The notes: generated by a model from the sequence alone, not told the origin. Counted from the first letter of the stretch, positions 44,656 through 56,723 are shown. The stretch: DNA of 64,000 nucleotides from Anodontia alba (GCA_964016985.1 OZ024827.1:82597835-82661834); one strand, 5' to 3'. Translations and numbers: made by a program.

Positions 44656-45472
44656 AGTTTAGGTTACAGCCTAATTATCTGTTTTCGACAAGTTTTATAC
44701 GGTTAATTCTGTACAGAATTATTTCAGAGCAGGGCTAAACATATGACAAAATATTAACAGGACTGGAACTTATTTAGTTTTTCTATACAGTTTCATAGGC
44801 TCTCGGGGTTCTCTGTAAATTCGGCGTTAAATGTTCCTGAGAGGGGAAACATTTAAGCTAGCACAAAAAGTATTATTTTTTTATAAAATGACAGTAATGT
44901 TATTGGCAACTGGAATTGTTGAAGAGTGAATCGTAATGTTCAGAGAGGATTAGAGAAATAAGCTAAATTACATCAAGGAGGTGTCAGTTGTTTCCGTTTA
45001 GAAAGGCTCCTTTTCAGAAGAAGACAAAATCATTTAAGATAGAGTCACCTCCCTTGAAGAGTATCACTTTCCTAAACCATATAATTGGTTCATATATCAA
45101 TAGTAAGCATCTAAATGTGATAGTGTGCCGCATTGTAGGTCCCATGTGCATGGCTTGATTTTTTTTTTTTTTGTTTTTTTTTTTTTTTTTTTGGTTGCTT
45201 TGGAAAATTAGGCCCATGTAAAGTATAGAAAAAATCGCTTATAGGATATATGAAATATCACAAATATCAAAACTCAGAAAACTAAGCCGCCTTCAAGGTT
45301 GTATGATTCTGTTTCCTTGCTAGTTTGAGTAGCATATCCTTAACGGTTAATTTTAGAAATTAGTATGCCTGGTAGTCAAGTAGAAATGCTACAACAAACA
45401 AGAACAAGGTTGTTTAGCATAATGTGCCTTAATCTGGGCTCATTGCGGGCCTGTTTATGACATATATGTTAT

Positions 45473-45508
<36 letters not shown>

Positions 45509-45933
45509 CAAACTACCGAACATATGAAGCATATTTTGTTTACAATTATTATTCGGAGTAATTTGGCTCCTATTTATCTTGGGTTGAAAGTATTTATTGC
45601 TAAGAAAAATATCTTGAGGAAGGGCTGTATCCCTTTTGTGGAGCCCATATGGGGTCAGTATGTCTTGATAACGTTAAACTTTCATAGTTTTATATAGTAT
45701 ATATTTCTATTTTTTACTGTTACTTCTTGAGTCTCGTTAATCGATTTTATACTGGAACTAGTTTTGCCCATTGGTTTGGTTGATATCCTAGCTCAAACAT
45801 GATGGAGATAGGTGGAAGCGCATTATTAAGGGACCTAGAAAGTCTCCTTTTTTTCCAAAGTAGTGTATCTTAATACACATTTCCGATTTTGTTTTTATTT
45901 TTGAAGTTTACAGCTCTTATGCCCTTGAAATAA
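44656..45933. other. Intron DNA with long poly-T tracts
   Basis: T-rich runs at about 45159-45193 and 45476-45504; otherwise unassigned. Confidence 0.5.
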
Positions 45934-46195
45934 CATTACGAAAATACGCGTATTCAAATATATTGAGAATTTTACAACCCAAAATGTTACATTTTCAGAT
46001 AAAAAATTTTGATATTTTTAAAATTTCTGCTCAAAACATAAATTGTGGGTACTTGTTAGAACTGCCTCGCAGGGGTGGTTCTAACGAGTACCTTCAAACT
46101 ATGGTTTTAGCAAAATAAGAAAAATCATGTATACCCTTGTAAACCCCAATTGGGGTTTAAGGGTGGCAAAATTATATAGGCGTGTTTTCGTAATG
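45934..46195. mobile_element. Palindromic MITE (family P), copy P
   Basis: Full length, starts CATTACGAAAATACGCG and ends TTTTCGTAATG. Arms have several mismatches. Confidence 0.86.
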
Positions 46196-46439
46196 ATCAT
46201 GCTTTTTTGTGTGGTAGTTACCCAGAATCAAATGCTATAGAGTAAGTACCTTAATAAGGAATTCTGTAGGGTCAACGTATCTTCGTAATTCAGTATCCTT
46301 AAGTTTTTTTTTTTAATATATTATATGTTCATTTTCTTTTATTTTTGGAATCGCATCATTTAATCTACTTTAAATTGTCAGGCTTTTAGTAGTTTAGTAG
46401 ATGGAATGACTCAAACCGGAATAGAAGTAAGTACATGTA

Positions 46440-47230
46440 TTAATACGTCTTCCGAGTAAGATTAGTTCTCTTTTCCCTAAGCGAGGTAATCGCAATGCTA
46501 AAAGGACTGAAAACACAAGAACAAAATAACACAAGGCAAGACTTAAAACAAATCGCCTCGTAGAATAAAGCACAAAGGAACAAAAAGTAAGACTAACACC
46601 GGGACCAAGCGAGGTAATCGCAATGCTAAAAGGACTGAAAAACACATCGCAATGCTAAATGGACTGAAAAACACAAGAACAAAATAACACAAGGCAAGAC
46701 TTAAAACAAATCGCCTCGTAGAATAAACTACAAAGCTACAAAAAAAAAGACTAAAACCGGGACCACGCCCTTAGAATGGTCAGTAGAATGAATTATCGGG
46801 GGTGGGAGAGTGGGGTGGTTAAAGCGTTTTTACAGCAAGCCAACTTCACCCTGGGTCCCGATGCTACTCTTAATACAGAAATATTTAAAAATTCGGTTCA
46901 CATAAAGGATCCCAACTCAGTCAATGCATCAAAGCGAAAACACAAAAATTAAATTAATCACTATGACAAACAAAGACCAGCACTCATGACTAATTCTACT
47001 GTGTGCAAGAGTAAATGAAAACCAATAGTTGAACCACGGCGGGCCAACCAAAAGACATATCGTCAAGCCCCAATCCACCGGTTCAAGTTTTATGAAGAGG
47101 CCATCATTGAGTCTGAGGCCCGAACCGCCGTCGTGCAATTAAAGAGTAAAGCATAGCCATCAACAATGATTGGGTTGATGACTTGCCATGAAGTTTGCCG
47201 CATAATATCCAGGCTAAGCTTCATAGTCCT
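46440..47230 (-). mobile_element. Inverted Penelope-like fragment: tail (partly duplicated) and RT end
   Basis: On the minus strand this holds the RT end (NPIIVDGYALLFNCTTAVRA) at about 47085-47190, the 3' untranslated region, and two partial tail copies at 46465-46605 and 46610-46790. It is inverted relative to the 38-42 kb run. Confidence 0.7.
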
Positions 47231-48589
47231 TGAAATTTTATGTGTAGTTGTTTGGTTGGTACCCTGATTCAAACTAAAATAGGAATGTGCTGGATCAACT
47301 TCTTTAGAAAAGGGCCTATTAGGGATAAATATGTCTTGTTTATGGTTAAATAGCTTATCTAAATTCACATTCATCATAAACTACTACTTTTGCTGACTTC
47401 ACCTCTTACTCATTTGAAACGATTGTGCTTTTAAGTATGTATGAAAGTACATTTACTCAAACAAAAATGGATGTTTTTGTGTTCAGATTTTCTAGTCTGG
47501 ATGCCCTAGTCATAAGGACCATCTTTCTTGTTTGAGTGAATTAAGGTACTTACCTTACCTATGATAATAATTCGAAAGCAATCAGAGGCTGACTCAGTAA
47601 AGTATTTATTAAAGTAAAAATATTTCAAAAGTGTTTGCCATAACAGGGACGTAAAGATTTTACCACTCATGGGCTTCTTACTGAGGAATGTGAACATACC
47701 TAGCCCCATCTGTGCTTGAGTCAGGCTACCTACTCAAAGGTCAGATGCTAGAAGCAGTAGAGAACTTAAAACTATTTGGGATCAATCATCTCTAACAAGG
47801 ACTTAAACCGGAAATCTTTCAAGGACTGCTCAGACAAACTGGAAGTAAAATAGAATGACAAAAACATCCCACTTGCTCCTAATGTTAAGCTGATGTAGAT
47901 GCTCATAATATCCATATTCATGTGAGAGGTGGGTGCTTACAGCAGAGCAAAGACCATATAATGCATATATAGTAGGTCCGCAACAGGATCCGAGATTTAA
48001 TCGGAGTGCATGAATATCTAGCCAGAGGTGCGGAATCTAAGATGGTGTGGCCAAGTTTCAACATTGTCTGGCATGTCGAAGTCAGTTCTGCAGAAAATAG
48101 CAAAAGGAACAAGGAGAAAAGAAGTGCAGAATTGACAGAAAAACAACAAGGAATGGGCAGGTTTTGGGACTGGATATTCACACAGGGCAGCGGAAGACGT
48201 GTGGAGGTGAAAAACAAACATCTTCATTGGTACCCAATGACCTTCAAGGTTTAGAGACTGAACTGAATTGATCTGACCTACTAAAATACAAAGCACACTT
48301 AATTGAAAGACTGCAGAAATAATAAATGAAACAGAAAAGTGTAGATAAAATTATGGTAATTTGCTGCTACCAGGAAATCACCCTCCTGGACCTCTTAAAA
48401 AGAGTACATAGAGACGATTCCAATTCCGATTTGTATCAGGACATCTACCAAACACTTGAGCATAATTATTTCAAGTAAATACAATCTAACCTATGTTAAA
48501 AGCAAACCGTGGTTGCTTAAGACAGGCACATTACAACATATTTATCTTAAATGGGATTTAAGACAGGTTTGACTGTACATTAGAATAAA

Positions 48590-48780
48590 ACTCTAAAAGG
48601 TTGCCTTCGGAGTAAAGAACACATAGGTGAATGGAAATGGGAGAAACGGTTTTGTAAAGTCCCATCATATACAGCAATGTAGGTTGCAAGGTTGAATACC
48701 ACTCCTAGCACCGGCTTTAGCGGTATTCGATTTTCAAAGTGACCAAAATGGACTCAATGAGTCTCAGGCTCCAGAAAATA
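48590..48780 (-). repeat. Interspersed repeat (family R)
   Basis: Reverse complement carries AATCGAATACCGCTAAAGCC and GCTAGGAGTGGTATTC, then a diverged TGTTCTTTACTCCGAAGGC. Confidence 0.6.
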
Positions 48781-49129
48781 ACAAACTGAAAACAGAAAAT
48801 ATATTTAAAAAATCTGAGTAGTTTTACATATGGAAGACATTCTGACCCGTCATGGACTCCTTTTTTGTTTGAGTCAGGGTGCCTAGCAGACGAATAAGCA
48901 TAATACTAGCAAGGAAATTAGAAGGCCTCGACTTCAGAAAGAAATAAAAAAGAATTTAGGAATGCCTTTAAAATTACAATAGTTAAACATAGAAGACACA
49001 ATATCCCTCGAATCCTAACTAGGGTTTATGCCCATTTTCTCCTGCGTTTGGGTGTTAGCTAGGCAAGTAAGCAAAATTATATCAAGTACATTAGCAACGG
49101 ATTCTCGAGAAATCGATATTAAGAATAGA

Positions 49130-49272
49130 AAATGCATATGAAATATATGTCAGAAAGATTGCCTTTGGAAACAGAGAACACACAACGTATTAGAAAATGG
49201 GAGTTTCGGTTTTATTGAGACTCTTCATAAGCAGTAATGAAGTTTGCAACACTGCTTACGCTCTAGCACTTC
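49130..49272 (-). repeat. Interspersed repeat (family R)
   Basis: GATTGCCTTTGGAAACAGAG and GTTTTATTGAGACTCTTCAT are the reverse complement of 26690-26810. Confidence 0.7.
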
Positions 49273-50155
49273 TAGGTTAGCCATAAAGAAAATCCCATTA
49301 CGAGAAACTTGTCCCTTTCTTATCCCATTTGCATTTGATTCAGGGTACCTTTAAAGCTACGAAGCATACAATTTAAAGAGAATTAGGGGCTTAGACATCA
49401 GAAATAAAGCTTCAATAGGCAGATGACTGTTTTAATTTCAACATTTTGTCAAAAGGAGACGAACTATGGCGTACTATTCTAAGGAAATGCCTTATCTATC
49501 CCTATTCCGTCCTGACAGAGGGATCTACCAAACTACAAATAATATTTTAAAGGAATCAAGAGATCATGCCTTTAATTAAAAAAAAAAAAAAAAACAGAAA
49601 ATAGAAAAAAAATGAATAAAAGTAAAACTGCAGAATTTTGCCATTGACCCTGAAAATAACAATTCAATGTTTCATGTCTGTATGATTCAAGATACTTTTA
49701 TAAGTAACAAGCTTTATTAGTTCAAAGAAATAGGAGTCTTAATTACCCAGAATTATCACTGAAAACAGAAATAGTATAAACCGGTCTTTATTTAGATGTA
49801 AGCAAGACATATATGGACCCCATATTAAGATATTAGATGCTACCTAACGCCATTCTATTTTAGGATAGCACTGCATTTTCACTATCAAGCATAATATTTG
49901 TAAGAAATTATGTCTGAGTAATCAAATAATTAAGAAAACAGAAAAACAAACGTTAAAACGGCTTAGTGTCAGATAGTTTTGAATGTGGTCTCTATCTTAG
50001 TATTAAAACACATAATTTGTTCATTTGCATATTCGTGAATATTAACTACAGGTAGTATTTTTTTTTTTTTTTTTTTTTTTTGCAAAACACCACAAAGTAA
50101 TCATATCCCAGTCTGTGGTCAATATAGGTTAACTAAAATGTTCACAAATAAGAGC

Positions 50156-50345
50156 TTAGAATTGCGCCAGCGAAGAATCAGACCAGCTTACGCATCCGCG
50201 CAATCTGATTGGAGTCTTCACTGAGCACATGAAGAAACTTTACATCATTCAATATTTAAAATCTGTTCATTGAAGTTTCTGCGCAGGCTGATCTGAATCT
50301 TCACTGGGCGCAAATGTCTAAAGGTACGTTTCCTGACGTTGCAGC
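50156..50345. mobile_element. ACGTCAGAAAACG-ended MITE (family Q)
   Basis: GAATTGCGCCAGCGAAGAAT ... GGTACGTTTCCTGACGTTGC. Confidence 0.7.
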
Positions 50346-50347
50346 TC

Positions 50348-50660
50348 TTAAGGAGATATGCCCCTAGTAATATAATGATATTGAAATATTGTCAGCAAGA
50401 CATCTCGAAAACTATATGAGCTACGGCACTGAACCTGATTGTGCTTGTTAGGGATGATGGGTAGATTACCTGATCATTTTTGAAAAGATTCGATTTTTTT
50501 TTTCGGAGAAATGCCCCTTGTAATATAATGATAATAAACCCTTGTCAGCAAGATATCTTGAAATCTGTTTGAGCTTGGGCCTTGAGACTTGGTGAGAATA
50601 TTAGGAATGATGTGTAGATCGCCTGATTAACATGAAAAAATCTGTTTAATTTTGCCGGTT
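50348..50660 (+). repeat. Two ~160-bp tandem units
   Basis: TAATATAATGATA and TGTCAGCAAGA(C/T)ATCT(C/T)GAAA repeat at 50371 and 50530. Each ends with a variant of GATGATGGGTAGATTACCTG. Confidence 0.75.
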
Positions 50661-50699
50661 ATATCCCTTTCCAACTTTCGCATTGTGTGTGGACAAGCT

Positions 50700-51108
50700 G
50701 ATAGTTGGCAACACAGTGTTTTACAAACTACAGTGTTGCATATGAAGAGACTCAATCAAACCGAGTCTCTGATTTTCGTGATTTTGTGTGTTCTTTGTTT
50801 CCAAAGGCAATCCTTTTTGACTTTTATTTTACTCTACTGTAGCTGCTGCTGTGTCGTGTGGCGGCCGTAAAACGTCTCCCCGTACATCATCATCGTGCAG
50901 GTTATATTTTATTTCCTTTTGGATCATTGAGCCCATCCTGGTTATTTTGAAAATCGAATACCGCCTAAGCCGGCGCTAGGGGGCGTATGCAGCCTCGCAA
51001 ACTACAGTGTTGCATATGACGAGACTCAATCAAACCGAGTCTCCGATTTTCGTGATTTTATGTGTTCTTTGTTTCCAAAGACAATCCTTTTTGACTTTTA
51101 TTTTACAT
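50700..51108 (+). repeat. Two family R copies in direct orientation
   Basis: CAAACTACAGTGTTGCATAT, GAGACTCAATCAAACCGAGT and GTTCTTTGTTTCCAAAG occur at 50727-50830 and again at 50998-51100, almost identical. Confidence 0.8.
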
Positions 51109-51989
51109 TTCTAATTTCCGAGTTATTTGCCCTTGAGCTTAGAAAACTTTAGCTCATAGTTTTATTTGGGAAAGCAGAGTCTGTAACTTTTCTCAACCTT
51201 TTATAGCTCACCCGAGAAGGCTCTTAACGCATATATTACATCAAAAATGATAGTCAGTCGATAATATTGTTTGCTCTTGATGGTCGATGACATCATTTAA
51301 TCGGGTGACAGGAGTTATTTCATTAAAAGTATATATCATTCATGGCCTGTGGTAACATCAAAGCTTTCATGAACGGGTATGGGATGGCTGATAGCTAAAA
51401 CACTTGGCCAGTAGTTACAAATTCAGCCTTATCGGGCAATTCTTTTTGGAGTTATTTACCCTTGAGTGTGGAAAAAGCCCATAATAACAACTTTTTAGTC
51501 TTAGATCAAGCTAGCCATATAAGACTTCTTTGACTTAGGTGAGCGATCGTTACCTACAAGGCTACTTGTTTTAAAATACTTGCTAACGTAATAGTTCAAG
51601 TATATGTTATACTCTTATATGCATACAATAGGCGTACCCTGTCTTACGTACGTTTTATGTGTGTAACATGAGAAAATGTTTTGCAATAAAAACACATTAT
51701 TGCATAAAAAGCAGTATCGCACGTTATTAACAGCCGTGCATTAACCGGCGAAAAGCCATGTATTAACAAGGCAATTCACGCGCTGTTAATGCACGGCTAC
51801 GCAACTTTCAATATGTTCGTACCGGGGCCACAGATTTGCTGCCGTTACGTGATGTGTACTTCCCGGCCCTAGAAGGAGCATAGTCAGTGGAAATTTCGTT
51901 CGCGAGACATCGGTGAAAAGGCGAAACAAAATAGTGCAAGGAATAACGCGAAATGTAGCAAATGTTTTCAGTTTTTATGCAATAATAGC

Positions 51990-52123
51990 GATCGAACATG
52001 GTCTTTTAATGCATTAACATTCGCCAGGTCCCTAGGGGTTGAAAACCGCGGCCTCCGGCCTCGGTGTTCAACACCTCCCTCGGGACCTGGCGAATGTCAA
52101 TGCATGAAAAACCATGTTTGATC
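51990..52123. repeat. Long imperfect palindrome with GC-rich core
   Basis: Arms ATTCGCCAGGTCCC and GGGACCTGGCGAAT, outer arms GATCGAACATGG and CCATGTTTGATC, core CCGCGGCCTCCGGCCTCGG. Confidence 0.8.
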
Positions 52124-52295
52124 CCAACATAAAAAATTTTGCTGCTAAATTATGATTTCCGAAATAAGAGCTATTCTTTAAGGAAAGTATTTGCTCCGCT
52201 GGGCCTGAGTGATACATTTATGCCCATGTTGGAACAGACAATTTCGCATGGCGCGAGCCATTTCCTATTTTAAACAACGTTTCATGTTATTTTAG

Positions 52296-52423
52296 GTTTA
52301 CTTGCACTGACTAATCACGTGATCCCTGGAGATATTTACGCCTGGACAGCTGTTATTATTCTGCCAATTAACTCAGCATTAAATCCTTTCTTGTATACTT
52401 TAACTGCAATCATAAGGAAAAAG
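52296..52423 (+). CDS. Receptor exon: extracellular loop 3 and helix 7
   Basis: Reads LLALTNHVIPGDIYAWTAVI then ILPINSALNPFLYTLTAIIR. The ILPINSALNP(x)LYTL stretch is the signature of helix 7 in glycoprotein-hormone and relaxin-type LGRs, including the NPxxY motif (NPFLY). It enters in phase 1, completing Gly, and exits in phase 0 after RKK. It lies 7.9 kb from the preceding exon. Confidence 0.95.
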
Positions 52424-52502
52424 GTAGGTTACCACTGATTCATGAGTACGATCGTATATCCAATAACCCTTGTCCTGCTGAACCCGAATATACTCTGCCT
52501 TT

Positions 52503-52579
52503 GCAAACAGTGTAGATCAAGATCAGTTGGCTTCTTTAGGTTTCTTAAGAAGCCAGCTGATCTGGATCTGCACTGTTTG
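52503..52579. repeat. Hairpin module H, stand-alone, different loop
   Basis: Outer arms as in the other copies, but the inner arms read AGTTGGCTTCTT / AAGAAGCCAGCT. It lies 80 bases downstream of the helix-7 exon. Confidence 0.8.
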
Positions 52580-52683
52580 ACATTATGTGAATTTATAGCA
52601 AGTATCCGGATCACGGTATCTGATTGGCTGAAAATTAGGAGAGGGTGTGGCATCTTAATTTATTCAGCAGGACAAGGGTTAAC

Positions 52684-52923
52684 ATAAGCCGCAATGTCAG
52701 AAAACGTACTTTCAGACATCCGCCCAGCGAAGCTTAAAACTAGCCTGCGCATTCGCACGGTTCGATTAGAATCTTCACTGGATGAGTTTCGGATAGCCAT
52801 GTGTGCAAATTTTCTTCATGCGGACAACGAAGAGTCAAATCAAACTGCGCAGTTGCGCAGTCTGATTTGAGTCTTCATTTGGCGCTTATGACATAAGGTG
52901 CGTTTTCTCACGTTGTGACTCAT
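52684..52923. mobile_element. ACGTCAGAAAACG-ended MITE (family Q), full length
   Basis: Starts AGCCGCAATGTCAGAAAACG and ends GGTGCGTTTTCTCACGTTGT. It contains a short hairpin CAAACTGCGCAGTTGCGCAG. Confidence 0.77.
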
Positions 52924-53071
52924 TTTTCCTTCTTGTCAATGATCGCCATAATATTCTTGAAATGTTAAAGAAACCGCCATTTGCATGCATCAAACAGGTA
53001 TGAAAAATGAAAAGATGATATAAAGTAAAGATGAGATTTAGTTGCCTCGCATGTAAGGTGTGTCATTTCAC

Positions 53072-53319
53072 CCTAACCTTAAAACTGCCAATCACAACAA
53101 TTGTCGTCTGCTTTGTCATCTGCTTGTGAATTTAAAAGTCATTTCTGCAAACAGTGTGAACCCAGATCAGACTGCTCCTTTAGGAGTAGTCTGATCTGGG
53201 TCCACACCGTTTGCCTGTATGCATAAAATAGGTTTGAAAAGTTTGCAAAAATATTCAGCAGAAGACATAAACAGACGACATTTTCAGATGTAGGTTTTCT
53301 TGGCGTTTTAAGGGTTAAG
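53072..53319. mobile_element. TTAACCCTTAAA-ended composite MITE (family C), copy 1
   Basis: About 247 bp. Ends CTAACCTTAAAACTGCCAA and TTGGCGTTTTAAGGGTTAA. The hairpin module is in the middle (53147-53214), flanked by GTCGTCTG motifs and AAAAGTTTGCAAAAATATTC. Confidence 0.82.
53147..53214. repeat. Hairpin module H inside MITE family C, copy 1
   Basis: GCAAACAGTGTGAACCCAGA ... GGGTCCACACCGTTTGC with the inner loop region CTCCTTTAGGAG. Confidence 0.85.
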
Positions 53320-53477
53320 CGGCATTACAATTTCCAGCCAAAATACATTACTTGCCAAAAAAGAAATGGAGTTAGTCAGTCAAGGCCCACAGTCACGGAA
53401 CATACCCCTCGCAATGCATTTAAAGGCAAGTGGGAGAGTCAGGATTTGAAACAAAACAACAGTACATTAGAACCACC

Positions 53478-53700
53478 TCATGACAAAACCAACGAAATGG
53501 CAGGGGCGCCCAGCAAACACTTATATCAGCCTTCGCATCCGCCCAGTCTGGTCGGAGTCTTCACTGTCCGCATGGAGAAAGCTTGGATCCTTAGCTGCCC
53601 GTTGAACGCACATCGAAGACTGGTCAGACTAGGCAGATGCCAAGGCTGATGCGAGTCTTCGCTGTGCGCACATCCATTTTGTTGGTTTTGTCATTTGGTG
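53478..53700. repeat. Family Q-related repeat
   Basis: CGCCCAGTCTGGTCGGAGTC and GCTGATGCGAGTCTTCGCTG in the family Q layout, with different ends (GACAAAACCAACGAAATGGC ... TTGTTGGTTTTGTCATTTGG) that form their own TIR. A second, more decayed copy of this subtype lies at about 8945-9150. Confidence 0.6.
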
Positions 53701-53883
53701 GCCGTCAAAAACTCTTCTTTGAAAATAGTACAAACAAATAAGAAACACTACCTTGGAACAGTCGAGAGAAAGATTAATGGGGACTTAGATACGTTTCACT
53801 TGCGCTCAGCCCTTACCGAGTCCAAATACATAAATGAATTTGAATGGTATACTTGCAAATGATGTGAGAAATCGTAACCGTAG

Positions 53884-53975
53884 GGCACACGACGTTCATA
53901 CACCGTTGCATTAACATCGATTCAAAGTCACGATGTTGCATCGATGTTAATGCAACGTTGTATAACGTCATGTGT
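53884..53975. repeat. ACGTCATGTG-ended repeat, palindromic
   Basis: GGCACACGACGTTCATACA at the left and TATAACGTCATGTGTCC at the right, with TTGCATTAACATCGATT / ATCGATGTTAATGCAA inside. Confidence 0.72.
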
Positions 53976-54108
53976 CCACCGGGAATTAAGTGATTAATAC
54001 AGATAATTGTGTTGTCTGTAAAGAGTCAAGAGGGTTTTATTTCAAGGGTATCATTGCACATGTTGCACGTACTGTTTGGACTAGTCTTCTATAAGAATGA
54101 TATCGTTT

Positions 54109-54349
54109 TAACCCTTAAACTACCAATAACAACAATTTTCGTCTGTTTTGACATTTACTTGTGATTTATAAAGTAACTTTTGCAAACAGTGTGGACCCAT
54201 ATCAGACTGCTCTTCTAGGGGCAGTCTGATAAGGGTCCACACTGTTAGCCTGTATACAAAAATAGATTTTGAAAAGTTTGCAAGAATATTCAGCAGACGA
54301 CATAGACCACATTTTCAGATGCAGGTTTTATTGGCATTTTAAGTGAGTA
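54109..54349. mobile_element. TTAACCCTTAAA-ended composite MITE (family C), copy 2
   Basis: Same layout as copy 1 with the hairpin at 54182-54249 and a decayed right end (GCATTTTAAGTGAG). Confidence 0.82.
54182..54249. repeat. Hairpin module H inside MITE family C, copy 2
   Basis: GCAAACAGTGTGGACCC ... GGGTCCACACTGTTAGC, inner arms CAGACTGC / GCAGTCTG. Confidence 0.85.
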
Positions 54350-54519
54350 AATATACCTTATCAAATTTGCGCATAGCGACAGCTTGGATCAGAACGTGCG
54401 TCCGCGTATTGTGATCCGAGACTTCACAGAGTGATCGGTGGAGTGCCTATTGAACATTATGAGAATTCTTTCTTTACAAAGAGAAATAATATGTATTTGC
54501 CTTGTGCATTAATAGTATG

Positions 54520-54524
<5 letters not shown>

Positions 54525-54597
<73 letters not shown>
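54525..54597. repeat. (TC)n microsatellite, followed by AAT/AGT triplets
   Basis: About 36 TC units. Triplet-like AATAATAAT and AGTAGTAGT tracts continue to about 54720. Confidence 0.97.
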
Positions 54598-54599
<2 letters not shown>

Positions 54600-54838
54600 G
54601 TTCTCATTAAATTATTAAATAATTCTAATAATAATAAAAATAATAATAATAATATGTAGTAGTAGTAGTAATAATATTAATAGTTGTTGTAGTAGTAGAG
54701 AAGTAGTAGTGGCAGTTTTATAATTAATCGAGGTTTAGTAATAGTAGTAGTGTGACATTATAGTTCTCGACAGATTATATTTTTTGCATATGAAAGATAT
54801 GTTTAAAATAAATTGACGTTCTTGATTTCTTTTAACAG

Positions 54839-54890
54839 ACATTCTCACCCGATACGGCTGAACGATCACGCATAGAAGTATTCACCAAAG
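54839..54890 (+). CDS. Receptor exon: proximal cytoplasmic tail
   Basis: Fifty-two bases reading TFSPDTAERSRIEVFTK, phase 0-1, with acceptor cttttaacag and donor gtagat. It is polar with Ser/Thr residues, as expected just after helix 7. A CT microsatellite starts about 20 bases downstream of the donor. Confidence 0.75.
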
Positions 54891-54908
54891 GTAGATTAGA
54901 GATTTGTA

Positions 54909-54911
<3 letters not shown>

Positions 54912-54972
<61 letters not shown>
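54912..54972. repeat. (TC)n microsatellite
   Basis: About 30 TC units, 22 bases downstream of an exon donor. Confidence 0.97.
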
Positions 54973-54974
<2 letters not shown>

Positions 54975-55004
54975 CACAAAAATGGCAGGCGGCTGAGAAA
55001 AGGG

Positions 55005-55215
55005 ACCTCAGAACATATTCGAACAGCGAAGATCCAGACCAACCTGCGCATCAGTGCAGGCTGGTCAGGATCTTCGCTGTTCGCCTGCACAATATAGGGA
55101 CCTTGTTGAAGCTATGGGACTAATAGCAAAGATCTTGACCAGACGCAAGGCTGTGCAAACTGGTCTGGGGCTTCGTCATTCGTATATGCTCTAAGGACCT
55201 TTTTGTCAGTCGGCG
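55005..55215. repeat. Family Q-related repeat with hairpin
   Basis: GAACAGCGAAGATCCAGACC pairs with GGTCAGGATCTTCGCTGTTC, giving a near-perfect hairpin around GCGCATCAGTGC. The remainder resembles family Q. Confidence 0.65.
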
Positions 55216-55737
55216 GCCATAATATTAATACAAACAAACAAATACACGTACCGTATTCGACCTAATGACCGCCCTGTGCGCTTAGGTTTTTCAAAATTAC
55301 TTGGAACACTCCTTTGTGGTAAAATATGTATCTACCTATTAAGGATACACTATAAAAAAAGATCAGAAAAGGACTTATTTGATGATGATTATGCGATTTT
55401 TTTTCTGATTTTCTTTATAAAAAGGCATATTTTGTGGGTACTCATTTTAATTGCATCGACAAGTCGAAAATATGCTGAAATTTTCTGCTGAAAATGAGTA
55501 CCCACAGTATATGCCTTTATAAAGAAGTAAAGAAAAAGTACACTGGCTGTTATATGAAGACTACGGAATTTCTTGACTGTGCGCTTATAGGGGTGTGTGC
55601 GGTAATTAGATCGAATACGGTACTCACGTTAATGAAATGCCAAATGTAAATTCCAAAAGCAAAAATACTGAGCCATTGCTTTTTGGGTGTTTTATTTACA
55701 ATCGGTCTAGAGTATACATACACCAAAATCCCAAGAG

Positions 55738-55806
55738 GTACACAACGTTGAAACAACGTCGATTCAAGGTTGATTCAACGTCTTGTTTCAACGTTATGTG
55801 CCTGCT
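55738..55806. mobile_element. CAACGTTG-rich palindromic MITE, copy 2
   Basis: ACACAACGTTGAAACAACG at the left, GTTTCAACGTTATGTGCC at the right; shorter centre than copy 1. Confidence 0.78.
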
Positions 55807-56508
55807 GGGAATGTTTATGAAATAAACAAAGGCTAAAATATAGTTTAAGGTATTTACAAAATTCTGCATCATTTTAGCTTGGAGTGAGAAATGTAAAGGT
55901 ATTTTTTATGTTGGATAAATACATCTAATAATACATTAATAAGTATTGATTCAGAGCATCAGTGAGAAGAACGAAAAACAATGCAATATCTGTGTTACTT
56001 TGGAATGAGGGACACAATGGAATTATTATTAAAAGTGCTATGGTAAGAAGTTCCAGCCTAGACCATGTGAGTCAAAGGTGAAATTTCAAGTCTAACTGTC
56101 AGTTAGCTGCTATTTGGCTCAAACTTTCACACATAAACTTTTTATTGTGGGCTTATCAGAACATTATTTTGTAAAATAAACCCATATATCAATTAAGACA
56201 GACCAACAGTTGTTCAGGAATTTTTATTTAAAAATATTCAGGGGTAGTTAAATCTAAAATATTGTTAAAAGTGCTGGTTGTCAATAAAGTGTTTGAATTT
56301 GCCACCATTATAATTTGGGGACAGAGCCTATCCTTTTATAGCGAGGTCCGGGGTTTAAGGTTGTTGTCCTCGTGATTATCATTGACCAATGAAACCAAAC
56401 GGCGCGTTAGACGAACTAACCAAATGTTCACGACATGAAACTCACCACCTGTTGTCTGCGAACCGAACCCTTTTCTAAAACCTGGACTGGGCTTAGTGCT
56501 AGGTTATG
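55807..56508. other. Intron DNA without recognised features
   Basis: AT-rich, no repeat end or coding similarity recognised. Confidence 0.5.
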
Positions 56509-56575
56509 GCAAACAGTGCAGACCCAGATCAGACGCCGCCGAACGCAGCGTCTGGTCAAAGTATGCGCCATTTGC
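56509..56575. repeat. Hairpin module H, stand-alone, diverged right arm
   Basis: GCAAACAGTGCAGACCCAGA on the left; right arm decayed to TATGCGCCATTTGC. Confidence 0.72.
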
Positions 56576-56723
56576 TTAATGTACAGAACATTACGGGTTA
56601 AATGAAACGTCTTAAGTCCCAGTTCAGGACCATTTTCCCAGTCTACACTCAGAGACAATTAGGACATTTTCACAGTCTACACTCAGAGACAATTGACCCA
56701 CCAGTGCTGTCAGTGCTTTGATT

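Larger units (their letters stand above)
47470..49900. repeat. Strongly degenerate repeat, ~170-bp spacing
   Basis: A loose motif like TTTGAGTCAGGGTGCCTAG followed by AAGCA and an A-rich stretch recurs near 47705, 48430, 48873, 49042, 49328, 49505 and 49677. Family R copies interrupt it. Weak. Confidence 0.35.
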
